Part shown: piece after piece, positions 1 to 8,827 of the stretch | Layout: every line of letters starts with the position of its first letter | Numbering within the stretch: the stretch's first letter is position 1 | Assembly (NCBI GenBank): GCA_964619675.1 | Contig: CAZUEO010000030.1 | Span: 1 to 30,419 of the forward strand | DNA: 30,419 bases | Source: JAPLMW01 sp964619675 | GTDB lineage: Bacteria; Planctomycetota; Phycisphaerae; Sedimentisphaerales; UBA12454 | Direction: 5' to 3' | Program-made: the position numbers and the translations under genes | Notes under the pieces: model-generated | What the model was told of the DNA's origin: nothing | The model's input: only the letters and a program-made list of their open reading frames with translations | Database searches by the model: none

Positions 1-93
1 TTTACTTTTGTTTGATTAGCAGGCAAAGTATTGATTGTAGTCCATTGTAATTCAAGGAACGGATCAGCTGAAATAAATTTTCCCTGGCAATGA

Positions 94-945
94 TTAAATT
101 TTGAAATACCGTAACAAATTTGTTCCTGTGCAACTATTAAATTTTTCAATATCCATAGATACGGAGTAATCTGACTGTTCTATAATACATTCTTTCCAGG
201 CTGCCTCGGTTTGTTTTTCTACTTTTTCCGAAAACGAAAAACTTTTTTGAGACAGTATAAAAAGCAATTCAACCAAGTCGTCAAAGCTTTGCCTTTGGAG
301 CATCGGCAAAAACCGATGCCTTATACGGTTGCGTGTGAAGCGGCAATCAAGATTTGTATGGTCGGTTTGCCAATGGATATTCTGTGATACGAGATAATCT
401 TCGATTTCTTTTCTACTGAGGCATAAAAGCGGCCTTATAAAGATTGTGCCATTTATAACAGATTTGGGTCTTATTCCTGCAAGACCTTTAAAGCCTGTGC
501 CTCTAAGCAAACGGTGAATCATCGTTTCAGCATTGTCATTTTTCTGATGAGCGGTAACAATACAGGAGCAGCCGTTTTTTTGAGCTATCGCTGCAAGTTT
601 TTCAAGTCTTAAATTTCTGGCGGCTGTCTCAATTGAGAGTTTGTTTTCCTTAGCATAGTTTTTTACATCAATTTGTTCGATTGTTACAGAAAGATTATGT
701 TTTTCAGCGAGGGTCTTTACGTACTTTTCATCATTAAGGCTTTTTTGGCCTCGCAATTGATGATTTATATGGGCGATATGAAAGTCATTGTTTATCCTGC
801 CGGAAAGTTTCAAGCTAACGAGGATTTTCAAAAGCGCGACCGAATCAGCACCGCCTGAGACAGCCAACAAAAACTTTGAGCCACCAGGCAGAAGGCCATA
901 GTATTTGATAAAGTCTTCAACTTTTTGTTCAATTGCAGCGCACAT
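94..945 (-). CDS. tilS: tRNA(Ile)-lysidine synthetase TilS, possibly frameshifted at its C-terminus
   Basis: TilS uses ATP to attach lysine to C34 of the AUA-reading tRNA-Ile, changing both codon recognition and charging; it acts in the cytoplasm. The N-terminal PP-loop ATPase signature SGGADS is at residues 30-35, followed by the HINHQLRG and TAHQKNDNAET blocks and the RPLL / RNRIRH blocks typical of the family. At 283 residues it is shorter than the E. coli enzyme (about 430), close to the short form lacking the C-terminal domains. The last dozen residues look unlike the family. An overlapping frame (-1/+1 shift near 125-150) stays open to the window edge at position 1 and reads plausibly as continuing helix, so either a natural short form or a frameshift is possible. 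The start is the only in-frame ATG before the PP-loop. It lies just downstream of a terminator that ends the preceding gene. Confidence 0.92.
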   Translation of the reverse strand: MCAAIEQKVEDFIKYYGLLPGGSKFLLAVSGGADSVALLKILVSLKLSGRINNDFHIAHINHQLRGQKSLNDEKYVKTLAEKHNLSVTIEQIDVKNYAKENKLSIETAARNLRLEKLAAIAQKNGCSCIVTAHQKNDNAETMIHRLLRGTGFKGLAGIRPKSVINGTIFIRPLLCLSRKEIEDYLVSQNIHWQTDHTNLDCRFTRNRIRHRFLPMLQRQSFDDLVELLFILSQKSFSFSEKVEKQTEAAWKECIIEQSDYSVSMDIEKFNSCTGTNLLRYFKI

Positions 946-962
946 AAACCGCCATAAAAAAA

Positions 963-990
963 CAGGCCTGTAAGATAGTTTACAGGCCTG
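963..990 (-). terminator. Rho-independent terminator of the 1018-1821 lipoprotein gene
   Basis: A perfect 11-bp inverted repeat (CAGGCCTGTAA, 963-973, against TTACAGGCCTG, 980-990) with a 6-nt loop is followed on the minus strand by seven consecutive T (complement of 956-962). It lies 27 bp after the lipoprotein stop and 17 bp before the tilS start. tilS therefore depends on read-through or on a promoter inside this short gap. Confidence 0.85.
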
Positions 991-1017
991 GTCTTTAATA
1001 CTAAAGTAAAAAAATGT

Positions 1018-1821
1018 TTATTTAATGTTCACCGATTTCGGCTCGGCTGTCAGCTCATCGACCCTCTGACGGATTAGCTTCGCCGTGTCGTCATTGAGAT
1101 ATTCTATTTCCTTCTGAAGAGATTCTCTGTAAAGCTGCAGGGCCTGAGCTCTTTCGAACAACTCATTGTCGAGAAGATTTGCCGCTCTGTAACGGGCAGG
1201 ATAGGGTGTTTGCATGTCCCATTGAAACGCTCTTTTGTAATACAGTACGGCAATTGAATAATCCTTAAAGAACTCGTGAATCTCGCCTGCCATATAGGCG
1301 GCATCGTCTATTTTATCGCTGGCTGGATAATCTCTTATCAGGTCGTTGCATTTGTTAAGTGCGAGCCGCATTTTCTTTCTGCTGATTAGGATATCACCGG
1401 GTACAAGCTTGGCGCCCGGGACGATTCCCGCGCGTTTGTAGAGCCTTTTAGCGTCTTTATAAAGGATATTGGCTTTCGGTACGGAGTCTTTTGCCGCAAG
1501 TTTATCGCCTGCTACCTCGGCCTGAATAAGATAGCGGTATCGCGGTGCGGCATCGATGGAAGCAAGCTCTCTGTCGACCCATTCGAGCTTAAGCTGATTA
1601 CCGCTCTGCTCGTAGAAGGATTTAAGCTTTTCAAGCTCTTTTCGATATGCAAGCCGTTTGGCGGTAACCTCTTCGGCAAGGGCAACTTCCGCCGCAGCAC
1701 TGGGAGTCATCTGCTCGAATACATCAGGCCCCAGCCTTTCAACCATAAACCTTTCTTCGCTGCAGGCCGTCAAAACCAGGGTTAAAGAGATAAGAACTAC
1801 TGACAGTGATATCTTTTTCAT
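1018..1821 (-). CDS. TPR-like outer-membrane-type lipoprotein, BamD/YbgF-like architecture
   Basis: This is a 267-residue lipoprotein of unknown exact role. The N-terminus has a short basic start, a hydrophobic stretch and lipobox LTAC with the lipidated Cys near residue 20. The body is helical: a charged segment (about 45-75) that could form a coiled coil, then helix pairs resembling tetratricopeptide repeats, such as DDAAYMAGEIHEFFKDYSIA, AVLYYKRAFQ and NELFERAQALQLYRES. The layout resembles BamD or other TPR lipoproteins but lacks features that would name it. An in-frame TTG lies two codons upstream (1827). The ATG at 1821 is preferred because AGGA sits 7 nt before it, whereas that motif would almost touch the TTG. 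A strong terminator follows at 963-990, so the gene is probably a single transcription unit. Confidence 0.8.
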   Translation of the reverse strand: MKKISLSVVLISLTLVLTACSEERFMVERLGPDVFEQMTPSAAAEVALAEEVTAKRLAYRKELEKLKSFYEQSGNQLKLEWVDRELASIDAAPRYRYLIQAEVAGDKLAAKDSVPKANILYKDAKRLYKRAGIVPGAKLVPGDILISRKKMRLALNKCNDLIRDYPASDKIDDAAYMAGEIHEFFKDYSIAVLYYKRAFQWDMQTPYPARYRAANLLDNELFERAQALQLYRESLQKEIEYLNDDTAKLIRQRVDELTAEPKSVNIK

Positions 1822-1870
1822 TGTCAAATCCTTTCAACACTTATACTTTTCAGAATTTTTGCCTTTTACA

Positions 1871-1898
1871 ACATTAACAACTTATATCCCCTTGTCAA
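1871..1898 (-). promoter_or_regulatory. Candidate sigma70-type promoter for the lipoprotein gene
   Basis: On the minus strand TTGACA (1893-1898) is separated by 16 nt from TAATGT (1871-1876), about 50 bp upstream of the lipoprotein ATG. The -35 is perfect and the -10 is only partly consensus. The -35 lies inside a short palindrome, CCCTTGTCAAGGG (1889-1901), which could be an operator or chance. Confidence 0.4.
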
Positions 1899-2001
1899 GG
1901 GCAATTGATAGCCTATTTTTAAGGGTTTTCGGCATAAATTCTCGAAAATAAAGGTATAGCACATATCCGTGGTATGGTTACGTATACGCAACTGGTGCAT
2001 T

Positions 2002-2805
2002 TTACCACTGCGCTTCATAATACGCTCCTGCAGGACCTTGTGGTTTCGGTTTCGGGCGGGATTTTATAATAGCTTGGGCTATTGCAAAGTCAGCCTTTGT
2101 GGTGATTTTGATATTTGATGAGTCAGTCTCAACGATGGCAACTTTATGCCCCATCGCCTCTACAAGCTGCGAATCATCGCTTATTTTTGACTTATCGAGC
2201 CCGCCATTTGGCGAGGTCTCGCCTTCGGCGGACTTATCGAGATTAGCATAGGCTTTTTTGAGCAAATCCTTTTTAAAGACCTGCGGCGTCTGGGCTTCAT
2301 AAAGGCCGGTGCGGTCAACGGTTTCGACTATTTGGCCGTTTTCTGCTTTTTTCAACGTAGCAACAACGGGGCAGGCAAGCATCGCAGCTCCGTTTTCTTC
2401 AGCGGCCTTGAAGACATCGTCAATCCATTCATTTTTCAGACAGCACCGCACGGCATCGTGAACGGCCACAAAATCAATTTCATCTTTTACAAGTTCAAGT
2501 ACCTTTGCAACAGTTTCAAATCGCTCCTGGCCGCCGATACAGAGTTTTACACCATGGAAACTAAGGTTTGCGCCGTGCGTGATTTTAAACATTTCCTCAT
2601 CTTCAGCAGGAATGGCAAGCAAAATTTGTTTTACATTGTCTCTGCCGGCAAAAAACTCGATGCTTCGCAAAAATGCAGGTCTGCCTGCCACGTTGGCAAA
2701 TTGTTTTTTCTTTGCTGCTTCGAGGTTATGCTTCTGCTGGTCGACAAATCTTTTGCTGCTGCCCGCAGCACAAATTATTACCGCGATATTCATAGATTTA
2801 TCCAT
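2002..2805 (-). CDS. ispD: 2-C-methyl-D-erythritol 4-phosphate cytidylyltransferase IspD
   Basis: IspD transfers CMP from CTP to MEP in the non-mevalonate isoprenoid pathway (cytoplasm). The N-terminal nucleotide-binding loop AAGSSKRF is at residues 13-20 with the conserved KKKQF lysine shortly after. GGQERFETV is at 91-99, VHDAVR at 115-120, and the EAQTPQVF and SNIKITTKADF blocks follow in order. At 267 residues it is somewhat longer than usual (about 230). The extra length is an insertion near residues 190-205 (GETSPNGGLDKSKIS) and a proline/lysine-rich C-terminal tail. The start could be M1 or M5 (ATG at 2793); neither has a good Shine-Dalgarno. The stop of the upstream TPR gene lies 1 bp before M1, so translational coupling is likely. 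Confidence 0.95.
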   Translation of the reverse strand: MDKSMNIAVIICAAGSSKRFVDQQKHNLEAAKKKQFANVAGRPAFLRSIEFFAGRDNVKQILLAIPAEDEEMFKITHGANLSFHGVKLCIGGQERFETVAKVLELVKDEIDFVAVHDAVRCCLKNEWIDDVFKAAEENGAAMLACPVVATLKKAENGQIVETVDRTGLYEAQTPQVFKKDLLKKAYANLDKSAEGETSPNGGLDKSKISDDSQLVEAMGHKVAIVETDSSNIKITTKADFAIAQAIIKSRPKPKPQGPAGAYYEAQW

Positions 2806-2806
2806 A

Positions 2807-4003
2807 TTATTTTTTGTTTTTTATTTTATTGCTGATATTCTTAATTTTTTCTTCTTCATTAGCTGCATCTTTATTAAGGCCGCTAATTTTGTAAAGTTCT
2901 GAAGAAATTTTATAACAATCCAAGGCTTTTTGAAGTTTGCCTTGTACCATATTCAAATCGCCTTGATAGTCCTTGGTTTGAGCAAGCCGATATTGCGAAG
3001 TATCTTTAAGAAATTGGTCAGCTTGAGATAATGCTAATTCCGCCTTGTCATAATCTTTCATAAAATAGTAACATCTGCCGAGTTCCATATTGGCAATGCC
3101 GACACCATCAATAGAGCCGGCTTTAGTATAAGCACGAAGAGCGTTGTTTAGATAATCTACGGCATTCGCATATTCCTTTAAATCCTTGTTCATTAAGCCA
3201 AGATTAAAATAGCAATTAGCAAGACCATGATAATCGTTTGTTTCCTGATATAGTTTACAGGCATTAATATAATATTGCTTTGCTTTATCATTGTCATTAC
3301 TAAGGTAAGTATTGCCCAGCAGTTTTTGGCAGTCTGCAAGTCCTTTTGTGTTTCCAGACTTTTCGAACATAGTTTTTGCCTGTTCGGCGACTTGCCGGGC
3401 ATTTTGAATATCGGATATCCTATAATAGACCTCGCCTATCTGAAACAAAATGTCAGCTTTCATTAGAATATCATTGGTTTCTTCACAAATTTTTAAAGTT
3501 TCTTTATACGTGTTTAAACTTTTTTCAAAGTATCCGTAGTTGTATTCAATTCCTCCAAGTGAAGAAAGACAGGCTTTTAATGAGCTTATATCATTATTTT
3601 TTCTGAAGCAATCAGTCGCTTTACCAAGGTTATTAATAGTTTCAATTCTATTCGTCATGCTGTTATAGATAAGTGCTTTCAACAAATAACCATCACATTC
3701 CGGGAAATTATTCTTTTGAGATATCTCGAGAGCACGATCGCAATATTGCATCGCTATCTTGCTGTTATTGCGGGAGTTTTGGACATTGGCCATTATAAGG
3801 CAGTATTTTAAATTTTTATCAGGCGGCAATTTATTTAACTCTACAATGGCATCCGGATAACTCATAATTGCCAGTTTCTTGACAAACTCCATATCGGGTT
3901 CAAATTTTTTCGATGTTTCTGCAATTGTAGTTGATGAGGTAAGGAAAATTAACAAGTAAATTAAAGAAGATGTTTTAAGCTGTGTTAATCTATTAATTGT
4001 CAT
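2807..4003 (-). CDS. Secreted tetratricopeptide-repeat protein
   Basis: This 398-residue protein has a Sec-type signal peptide (hydrophobic stretch about 12-27, likely cut near TIAE/TSK). It continues with TPR-type helix pairs of about 34-40 residues, of the kind seen in PilF/LGN-like TPR proteins: YFEKSLNTYKETLKICEE, AKQYYINACKLYQETNDYHG, YANAVDYLNNALRAYTKAG and YDKAELALSQADQFL. TPR arrays bind other proteins, so a periplasmic scaffold role is likely, but no catalytic domain is visible and no specific function can be given. It sits between cobO (39 bp upstream) and ispD (1 bp downstream) on the same strand, so co-transcription is likely. Its composition is more AT-rich and lysine/asparagine-rich than carB nearby. 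Confidence 0.85.
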   Translation of the reverse strand: MTINRLTQLKTSSLIYLLIFLTSSTTIAETSKKFEPDMEFVKKLAIMSYPDAIVELNKLPPDKNLKYCLIMANVQNSRNNSKIAMQYCDRALEISQKNNFPECDGYLLKALIYNSMTNRIETINNLGKATDCFRKNNDISSLKACLSSLGGIEYNYGYFEKSLNTYKETLKICEETNDILMKADILFQIGEVYYRISDIQNARQVAEQAKTMFEKSGNTKGLADCQKLLGNTYLSNDNDKAKQYYINACKLYQETNDYHGLANCYFNLGLMNKDLKEYANAVDYLNNALRAYTKAGSIDGVGIANMELGRCYYFMKDYDKAELALSQADQFLKDTSQYRLAQTKDYQGDLNMVQGKLQKALDCYKISSELYKISGLNKDAANEEEKIKNISNKIKNKK

Positions 4004-4042
4004 TGTAACAGCCTTTATAGTTTTTCATATTGTTTATGTTTT

Positions 4043-4624
4043 TTAATATTCGATACCTTTTCTTGCCTTTATGTTTTTTCCAAAGGGGTGTTTTACTTCT
4101 TTCATTTCCGTAACAAGGTCTGCAAGTTTAATAATACTTTTTGTCACACCTCGGCCGGTCATTATTATCTCAACTGGTTTTGCTTTTGATTTAATAATGT
4201 TCTTTATTTGTTCCAGATTGACCAGTTTCTTTGAAAAGCAAAATACTATTTCATCGAGGATAATAACATCATATTTTTTATTTTTTGCAGCATCAGCAAT
4301 TTCATCACAAATTTTCTTTATTTTAAGAAAATGCACTCCACCAGCACAAATCTGTTTTATTTTCTTTGCGGCATTTTCAACAGCCTTTTTATCGCCGAGT
4401 GATTTTCTCATATTCCATTTGATATTGACCGCTTCGATTTTTATCGGCAGGTTTGTTTTTGCGAGGGCTTTTCTTTCGCCGAGTTTAAGAGCAGGGGGCT
4501 TGAGGAATTGATAAATGATAATCTTTTTGCCCCAGCCTGCGGCACGCAGGGCAAGGCCCAGGGCGGCAGTGGTCTTGCCTTTTCCATTACCCGTATAAAT
4601 CTGGACTAATCCTTTTTCTGCCAT
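4043..4624 (-). CDS. cobO: Corrinoid (cob(I)alamin) adenosyltransferase, CobO/CobA type
   Basis: The enzyme transfers the adenosyl group of ATP to reduced corrinoid, forming adenosylcobalamin or its precursors in the cytoplasm. The P-loop GNGKGKTT is at residues 13-20, followed by AALGLALRAAGWGKKIIIYQF. The Walker-B-like DVIILDEI and the late TGRGV and MKEVKHPF blocks are all typical of the CobO/BtuR family. The length of 193 residues is normal. No other cobalamin genes are in the window, so it may serve scavenged corrinoids. The ATG at 4624 gives the canonical N-terminus (GLVQIYTGNGKGKTT), although no strong Shine-Dalgarno precedes it. It heads a probable cobO - TPR - ispD unit. Confidence 0.94.
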   Translation of the reverse strand: MAEKGLVQIYTGNGKGKTTAALGLALRAAGWGKKIIIYQFLKPPALKLGERKALAKTNLPIKIEAVNIKWNMRKSLGDKKAVENAAKKIKQICAGGVHFLKIKKICDEIADAAKNKKYDVIILDEIVFCFSKKLVNLEQIKNIIKSKAKPVEIIMTGRGVTKSIIKLADLVTEMKEVKHPFGKNIKARKGIEY

Positions 4625-4647
4625 AGCGATATGATAAGAATGAGATA

Positions 4648-4675
4648 TTAAAAATGCAAAATGAAAAATTACAAC
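4648..4675. repeat. Short heptamer array between cobO and mscL
   Basis: Four consecutive 7-bp words of the pattern TKMAAAA (for example TGCAAAA, TGAAAAA) fill most of the 54-bp gap between cobO and the mscL stop. The same words recur at the end of carB (8818-8838). It is an outlying example of the 7-bp-period repeats that dominate the right half of the window. Confidence 0.6.
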
Positions 4676-4678
4676 ATA

Positions 4679-5035
4679 TCAGCTTTTGGGCAAGCCGGGC
4701 TGTCTGGAACTGAGGACTTTGTTCATTATTTTGATTACAACAAACATCGTAAAGGCCACGATGAAAAAATCTATGAGCGTATTTACGAACTGGCCGTATC
4801 GCAGGGTAACAGCGGACAGAGTTTCACCCGTCGGCGAGACGGCAGCTTTTTTGAGCACGATTTCAAGATTTTTAAAGTCCACACCGCCAAGTATTACACC
4901 TATCGGCGGCATTATTATATCATTGACAAGCGAGGTGATAATCTTATTAAAGGCTGTACCGATGATGATAGCGACAGCCATATCGATGGCGTTTCCTTTT
5001 ATGGCAAACTGTTTAAATTCCTGCCAGATTTTCAC
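4679..5035 (-). CDS. mscL: Large-conductance mechanosensitive channel MscL
   Basis: MscL is the homopentameric inner-membrane emergency valve that opens at high membrane tension. The sequence follows the family: a short amphipathic N-terminal helix (IWQEFKQFAIKGNAIDMAV), TM1 with the gating-region pattern AVAIIIGTAFNKIITSLVNDIIMPPIG, a periplasmic loop with a VDFKNLEIVL segment, and TM2 (TLIDFFIVAFTMFVVIKIMNKV). At 118 residues it is shorter than the E. coli protein (136) because the cytoplasmic C-terminal helix is cut down. The start is GTG at 5035, which aligns with the family N-terminus. The overlapping ATG one base upstream is out of frame. It lies 29 bp after the 5065-5451 gene on the same strand. 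Confidence 0.95.
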   Translation of the reverse strand: MKIWQEFKQFAIKGNAIDMAVAIIIGTAFNKIITSLVNDIIMPPIGVILGGVDFKNLEIVLKKAAVSPTGETLSAVTLRYGQFVNTLIDFFIVAFTMFVVIKIMNKVLSSRQPGLPKS

Positions 5036-5064
5036 ATTGGTGTCTCTAAGGTATTAGCTTTTTT

Positions 5065-5451
5065 CTACACAACAATATAAAAGCCGAGCCAGCAGAGCAG
5101 TCCGCCGAGTATTATCACAATAGTTGCCCAGACAGACAGGAATTTGTCCATCTTATAGATATTGCAAATCTTGATAGATACCCTCGGCAGTGTAATCAGA
5201 AACAGTCCTTTTACAAGAGCGACCCAGCCGATAATCGTAATAATGACGGGCCAGTCTTTGCTCCAGATATTATGAAATGTTACCAGAAGGAATCCTATCA
5301 TCAATGCGACAAGGCCGCCAAGGTAAATGCCAGACGTATTTTCCGTAAAGTCTTTTATCAGTTTCTTGTAAAAATCGGGGTTGATAAGCATGCCGATACC
5401 GACAGCTATATATACGATTCCTATGGCCTGAAAGATTTGTGCATCCGTCAT
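5065..5451 (-). CDS. Small integral membrane protein, four predicted helices
   Basis: I do not recognise this 128-residue protein. It has four hydrophobic segments at about 8-24, 43-60, 69-85 and 105-126, short loops, and no catalytic motif. One cytoplasm-like loop holds NPDFYKKLIKDF. The pattern is that of a compact four-helix inner-membrane protein. The ATG at 5451 is well supported by AGGAG with 8 nt spacing. It is the first gene of a minus-strand run continuing into mscL, which might suggest an envelope or osmotic role, but this is only context. Confidence 0.75.
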   Translation of the reverse strand: MTDAQIFQAIGIVYIAVGIGMLINPDFYKKLIKDFTENTSGIYLGGLVALMIGFLLVTFHNIWSKDWPVIITIIGWVALVKGLFLITLPRVSIKICNIYKMDKFLSVWATIVIILGGLLCWLGFYIVV

Positions 5452-5556
5452 TTTTGGTTCTCCTAAAACATCCGGTATTTTGTATTTTTGTGATTATTGC
5501 ATAGATTCCCGATAGATATCTTATCGGCTTGTTTCGAGATTTCCTCGATTTTTTGC

Positions 5557-5584
5557 TTTTCACGCTTACAAAATTGTCTATAAT
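5557..5584 (+). promoter_or_regulatory. Candidate carB promoter
   Basis: A perfect -10 TATAAT lies at 5579-5584, with a weak -35 (TTTTCA, 5557-5562, 16-nt spacer). It stands 33 bp before the carB ATG, whose ribosome binding site AGGGAGG (5606-5612) is strong. An inverted repeat CCGATA...TATCGG (5509-5527) lies in the same divergent gap and could be an operator; this is unproven. Confidence 0.55.
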
Positions 5585-5617
5585 TTGGCAAATTTATAGG
5601 TTTTCAGGGAGGATAAT

Positions 5618-8600
5618 ATGCCGAGAAGAGAAGATGTAAGTAAAGTAATGATAATAGGTTCCGGCCCGATAGTAATCGGCCAGGCCTGCGAATTTGACTA
5701 TTCTGGCACGCAAGCCTGCAAGGCACTGCGTAAGCTGGGGTACAGAATCATACTTGCCAATTCCAATCCCGCCACAATTATGACCGATCCCGGTATGGCT
5801 GATATTACCTATATTGAGCCTTTGACGCTGGAGGCTATGACGGAAATCATAAAGAAGGAACGGCCTGACGGTCTGCTGCCGAATTTAGGCGGCCAAAGCG
5901 GCCTTAACCTTGTTTCTGAACTGAGTAAGGCAGGCGTATTGAAAAAATATGGCGTAAAGGTCATCGGTGTAAACGTTGACGCAATCGAACGCGGTGAGGA
6001 CAGAATCGCATTTAAAAATACGATGAACAAGCTCGGTATCGATATGCCGAAAAGTGCACCAGCCTACAGCGTTGAGGAAGCGGAAAAAGTGGCAGAAAAA
6101 CTCGGCTATCCGGTGGTAATCAGGCCTGCTTATACGCTTGGCGGTACAGGCGGAGGTTTAGTTTACAATATTGAGGAGCTGCAAGTCGTAGCAAGCAGGG
6201 GAATTGCAGCAAGCCTTGTCGGACAAATCCTTGTCGAAGAGTCGGTGTTGGGCTGGGAAGAGCTTGAGCTTGAAGTTGTCCGCGATGCAAAAAACCAGAT
6301 GATTACCGTTTGCTTCATCGAGAACGTTGATGCGATGGGCGTCCATACCGGAGATTCATACTGCACGGCGCCGATGCTGACCATTGATGAAAAACTTCAA
6401 AAAAAACTGCAAAAGCACTCATACGATATTGTCGAAGCAATTCAGGTCATTGGCGGAACGAATATTCAGTTCGCACACGACCCGAAGACCGGCAGGGTAG
6501 TCGTTATCGAAATCAATCCGCGAACCAGCCGGTCAAGCGCTCTTGCCTCAAAAGCAACCGGCTTTCCCATCGCATTAGTTTCTGCAATGCTCGCAGGAGG
6601 TCTGACGCTCGATGAAATCCCATACTGGCGGGACGGCACTCTCGAGAAATACACGCCAAGCGGAGATTATGTCGTTGTGAAATTTTCCCGCTGGGCGTTT
6701 GAAAAATTCAAAGGCGTTCAGGACAGGCTCGGTACACAAATGCGGGCAGTCGGCGAAGTTATGAGCATCGGCAAGACATACAAAGAGGCCTTCCAGAAAT
6801 CCATCCGGTCGCTGGAAAACGGCAGACACGGCCTGGGCTTTGCGAAAGACTTCAATAAAAAAACACTTGGCGAACTTATGGAAATGCTCACAGAGCCGTC
6901 AAGCGAGCGGCAGTTTATAATGTATGAAGCCCTGCGAAAAGGAGCAGATATTCAAGCCCTTTACGAAAAGACATATATCAAGCCGTACTTTATCCGGCAA
7001 ATGAAAGAGCTTGTTGAGCTTGAAGAGGAAATTTTGAAATATAAGGGCAAACAACTGCCTGGCAAGCTGCTGACAAAGGCCAAGAAAGACGGTTTTTCAG
7101 ACAAATATCTTGCACAGATTCTTGGCACAAAAGAAGAAAGCCTTAGGAAGCAGCGGCAGGGGCTCGGCATTGTGGAAGGCTGGCACGCTGTGCCTGTAAG
7201 CGGTGTCGAAAACGCAGCGTATTACTATTCCAGCTACAATGCGCCGGATACAGTACCGGTAAGCAAGAGAAAGAAAATAATGGTTCTTGGCGGCGGCCCT
7301 AACCGTATAGGGCAGGGCATCGAGTTCGATTACTGCTGTGTGCACGCAGCCTTTACACTGCGCGATGTAGGCTATGAAACAATAATGGTAAACTGCAACC
7401 CTGAAACCGTATCCACCGACTACGATACGAGCGATAAATTATATTTTGAGCCTTTGACTGTTGAAGATGTCCTGAGTATTTACGAAAAGGAAAAGCCGCT
7501 CGGCGTAATTTGCCAGTTCGGAGGACAGACGCCGCTCAATATCGCGGCGGAACTTGAAAAGGCAGGCGTAAATATTCTCGGCACGAGTGTCGAGACAATC
7601 GACCTTGCAGAAGACCGCGACAGGTTCAGGGAAAAGATGGAAAAGCTCGGCATACCAATGCCTGCCTCCGGTATGGCAAGCACATTTGAGCAGGCGGCCA
7701 AAATTGCCGAGAAAATCGGTTATCCCCTGATGGTCCGGCCATCGTACGTTCTCGGCGGGCGAGGTATGGAAGTTGTCCACGACGTTGATATGCTCAGGCA
7801 ATATGTTGACGCCGCGGTCGGCGTTACGCCTGAAAGGCCGATACTTATCGATAAATTTCTCGAAAGCGCAATCGAGTGTGAAGCCGATGCGCTTGCCGAC
7901 GGCACTGACGCATTCGTACCTGCCGTGATGGAACATATCGAGCTTGCAGGAATTCACAGCGGTGATTCAGCCTGTGTTATTCCGCCGATAAGCATCCCGC
8001 AAAAACACCTCGATACCATTTACGAATACACGCGGAAAATAGCAGTACAGCTGAATGTCGTAGGACTGATGAATATCCAGTACGCGATAGCCAAAGATGT
8101 GCTTTACGTGCTTGAGGCAAACCCGCGGGCCTCACGAACTGTGCCGTTAGTCTCGAAGGTCTGCGGAATACAAATGGCGCGACTTGCCACGCAATTGATG
8201 CTCGGCAAAAAGATAGACGAGCTGAAATTAAGACCTCGCAAATTCCCGCACTTCGGCGTCAAGGAATCTGTCTTTCCATTTAATATGTTTCCGGAAGTTG
8301 ACCCGATACTCGGTCCTGAAATGCGCTCGACCGGCGAAGTGCTCGGCATGGCAGAGTCATTCGGCCTGGCGTTCTATAAGGCCCAGGATGCTGCAAAACA
8401 AACTCTGCCTTCAAAAGGGACCGTGCTTATTACTGTGAATGACACAGACAAAAGTTCAGTTATTGATGTTGCAAAAAGATTTGAAAAACTGGGTTTTAAA
8501 ATTATCGCAACGGCCGGCACAAGCATATATCTCGCAGATAACGGCATAAAGGCCGAGTCAATTTACAAGATGCATGAGGGCAGACCGAATATTCTCGATG

Positions 8601-8827
8601 CGATAAAGAATGGCGAAATTCAGGTCTTGATAAACACACCGGCAGGCAAGATGAGCAAGTTTGACGATTCATACATCCGCAAGGCCGCAATAAAATACAA
8701 GATTCCCTACATAACGACTATTGCTGCCGCAGTCGCAAGCGCAAAAGGCATTGAAGCCGTTCAGAAAGGCAAAGGTAAGGTAAAATCCCTGCAGGGATAC
8801 CATAACGAAATTCAAAGTTTAAAATGA
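5618..8827 (+). CDS. carB: Carbamoyl-phosphate synthase, large subunit
   Basis: CarB makes carbamoyl phosphate from bicarbonate, two ATP and ammonia delivered by CarA, feeding arginine and pyrimidine synthesis. The 1069 residues (E. coli about 1073) show both halves of the internal duplication. The first ATP-grasp half begins IGSGPIVIGQACEFDYSG and contains the glycine-rich TLGGTGGG loop and EINPRTSRSSALAS. An oligomerisation region follows. The second half begins GGGPNRIGQGIEFDYCC and contains VLGGRGM and EANPRASRTVPL. A C-terminal MGS-like regulatory domain (about 930-1060) includes ATAGTSIYL. No carA is in the window, so the two subunits are not adjacent here. The promoter and Shine-Dalgarno are good. 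The stop codon lies inside a heptamer array (8811-8852). Confidence 0.98.
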   Translation: MPRREDVSKVMIIGSGPIVIGQACEFDYSGTQACKALRKLGYRIILANSNPATIMTDPGMADITYIEPLTLEAMTEIIKKERPDGLLPNLGGQSGLNLVSELSKAGVLKKYGVKVIGVNVDAIERGEDRIAFKNTMNKLGIDMPKSAPAYSVEEAEKVAEKLGYPVVIRPAYTLGGTGGGLVYNIEELQVVASRGIAASLVGQILVEESVLGWEELELEVVRDAKNQMITVCFIENVDAMGVHTGDSYCTAPMLTIDEKLQKKLQKHSYDIVEAIQVIGGTNIQFAHDPKTGRVVVIEINPRTSRSSALASKATGFPIALVSAMLAGGLTLDEIPYWRDGTLEKYTPSGDYVVVKFSRWAFEKFKGVQDRLGTQMRAVGEVMSIGKTYKEAFQKSIRSLENGRHGLGFAKDFNKKTLGELMEMLTEPSSERQFIMYEALRKGADIQALYEKTYIKPYFIRQMKELVELEEEILKYKGKQLPGKLLTKAKKDGFSDKYLAQILGTKEESLRKQRQGLGIVEGWHAVPVSGVENAAYYYSSYNAPDTVPVSKRKKIMVLGGGPNRIGQGIEFDYCCVHAAFTLRDVGYETIMVNCNPETVSTDYDTSDKLYFEPLTVEDVLSIYEKEKPLGVICQFGGQTPLNIAAELEKAGVNILGTSVETIDLAEDRDRFREKMEKLGIPMPASGMASTFEQAAKIAEKIGYPLMVRPSYVLGGRGMEVVHDVDMLRQYVDAAVGVTPERPILIDKFLESAIECEADALADGTDAFVPAVMEHIELAGIHSGDSACVIPPISIPQKHLDTIYEYTRKIAVQLNVVGLMNIQYAIAKDVLYVLEANPRASRTVPLVSKVCGIQMARLATQLMLGKKIDELKLRPRKFPHFGVKESVFPFNMFPEVDPILGPEMRSTGEVLGMAESFGLAFYKAQDAAKQTLPSKGTVLITVNDTDKSSVIDVAKRFEKLGFKIIATAGTSIYLADNGIKAESIYKMHEGRPNILDAIKNGEIQVLINTPAGKMSKFDDSYIRKAAIKYKIPYITTIAAAVASAKGIEAVQKGKGKVKSLQGYHNEIQSLK

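Noticed and set aside
2332..2902. Plus-strand frames of 167 and 107 codons opposite ispD
   Set aside because: They are shadows of ispD and the end of the TPR gene; translations show no domain and low-complexity composition.
4661..5080. Plus-strand frame of 139 codons opposite mscL
   Set aside because: mscL on the minus strand matches its family throughout, so the opposite frame is fortuitous.
5809..8690. Several minus-strand frames of 60-170 codons inside carB
   Set aside because: They are antisense shadows of a strongly conserved gene and show no family features or ribosome binding sites.
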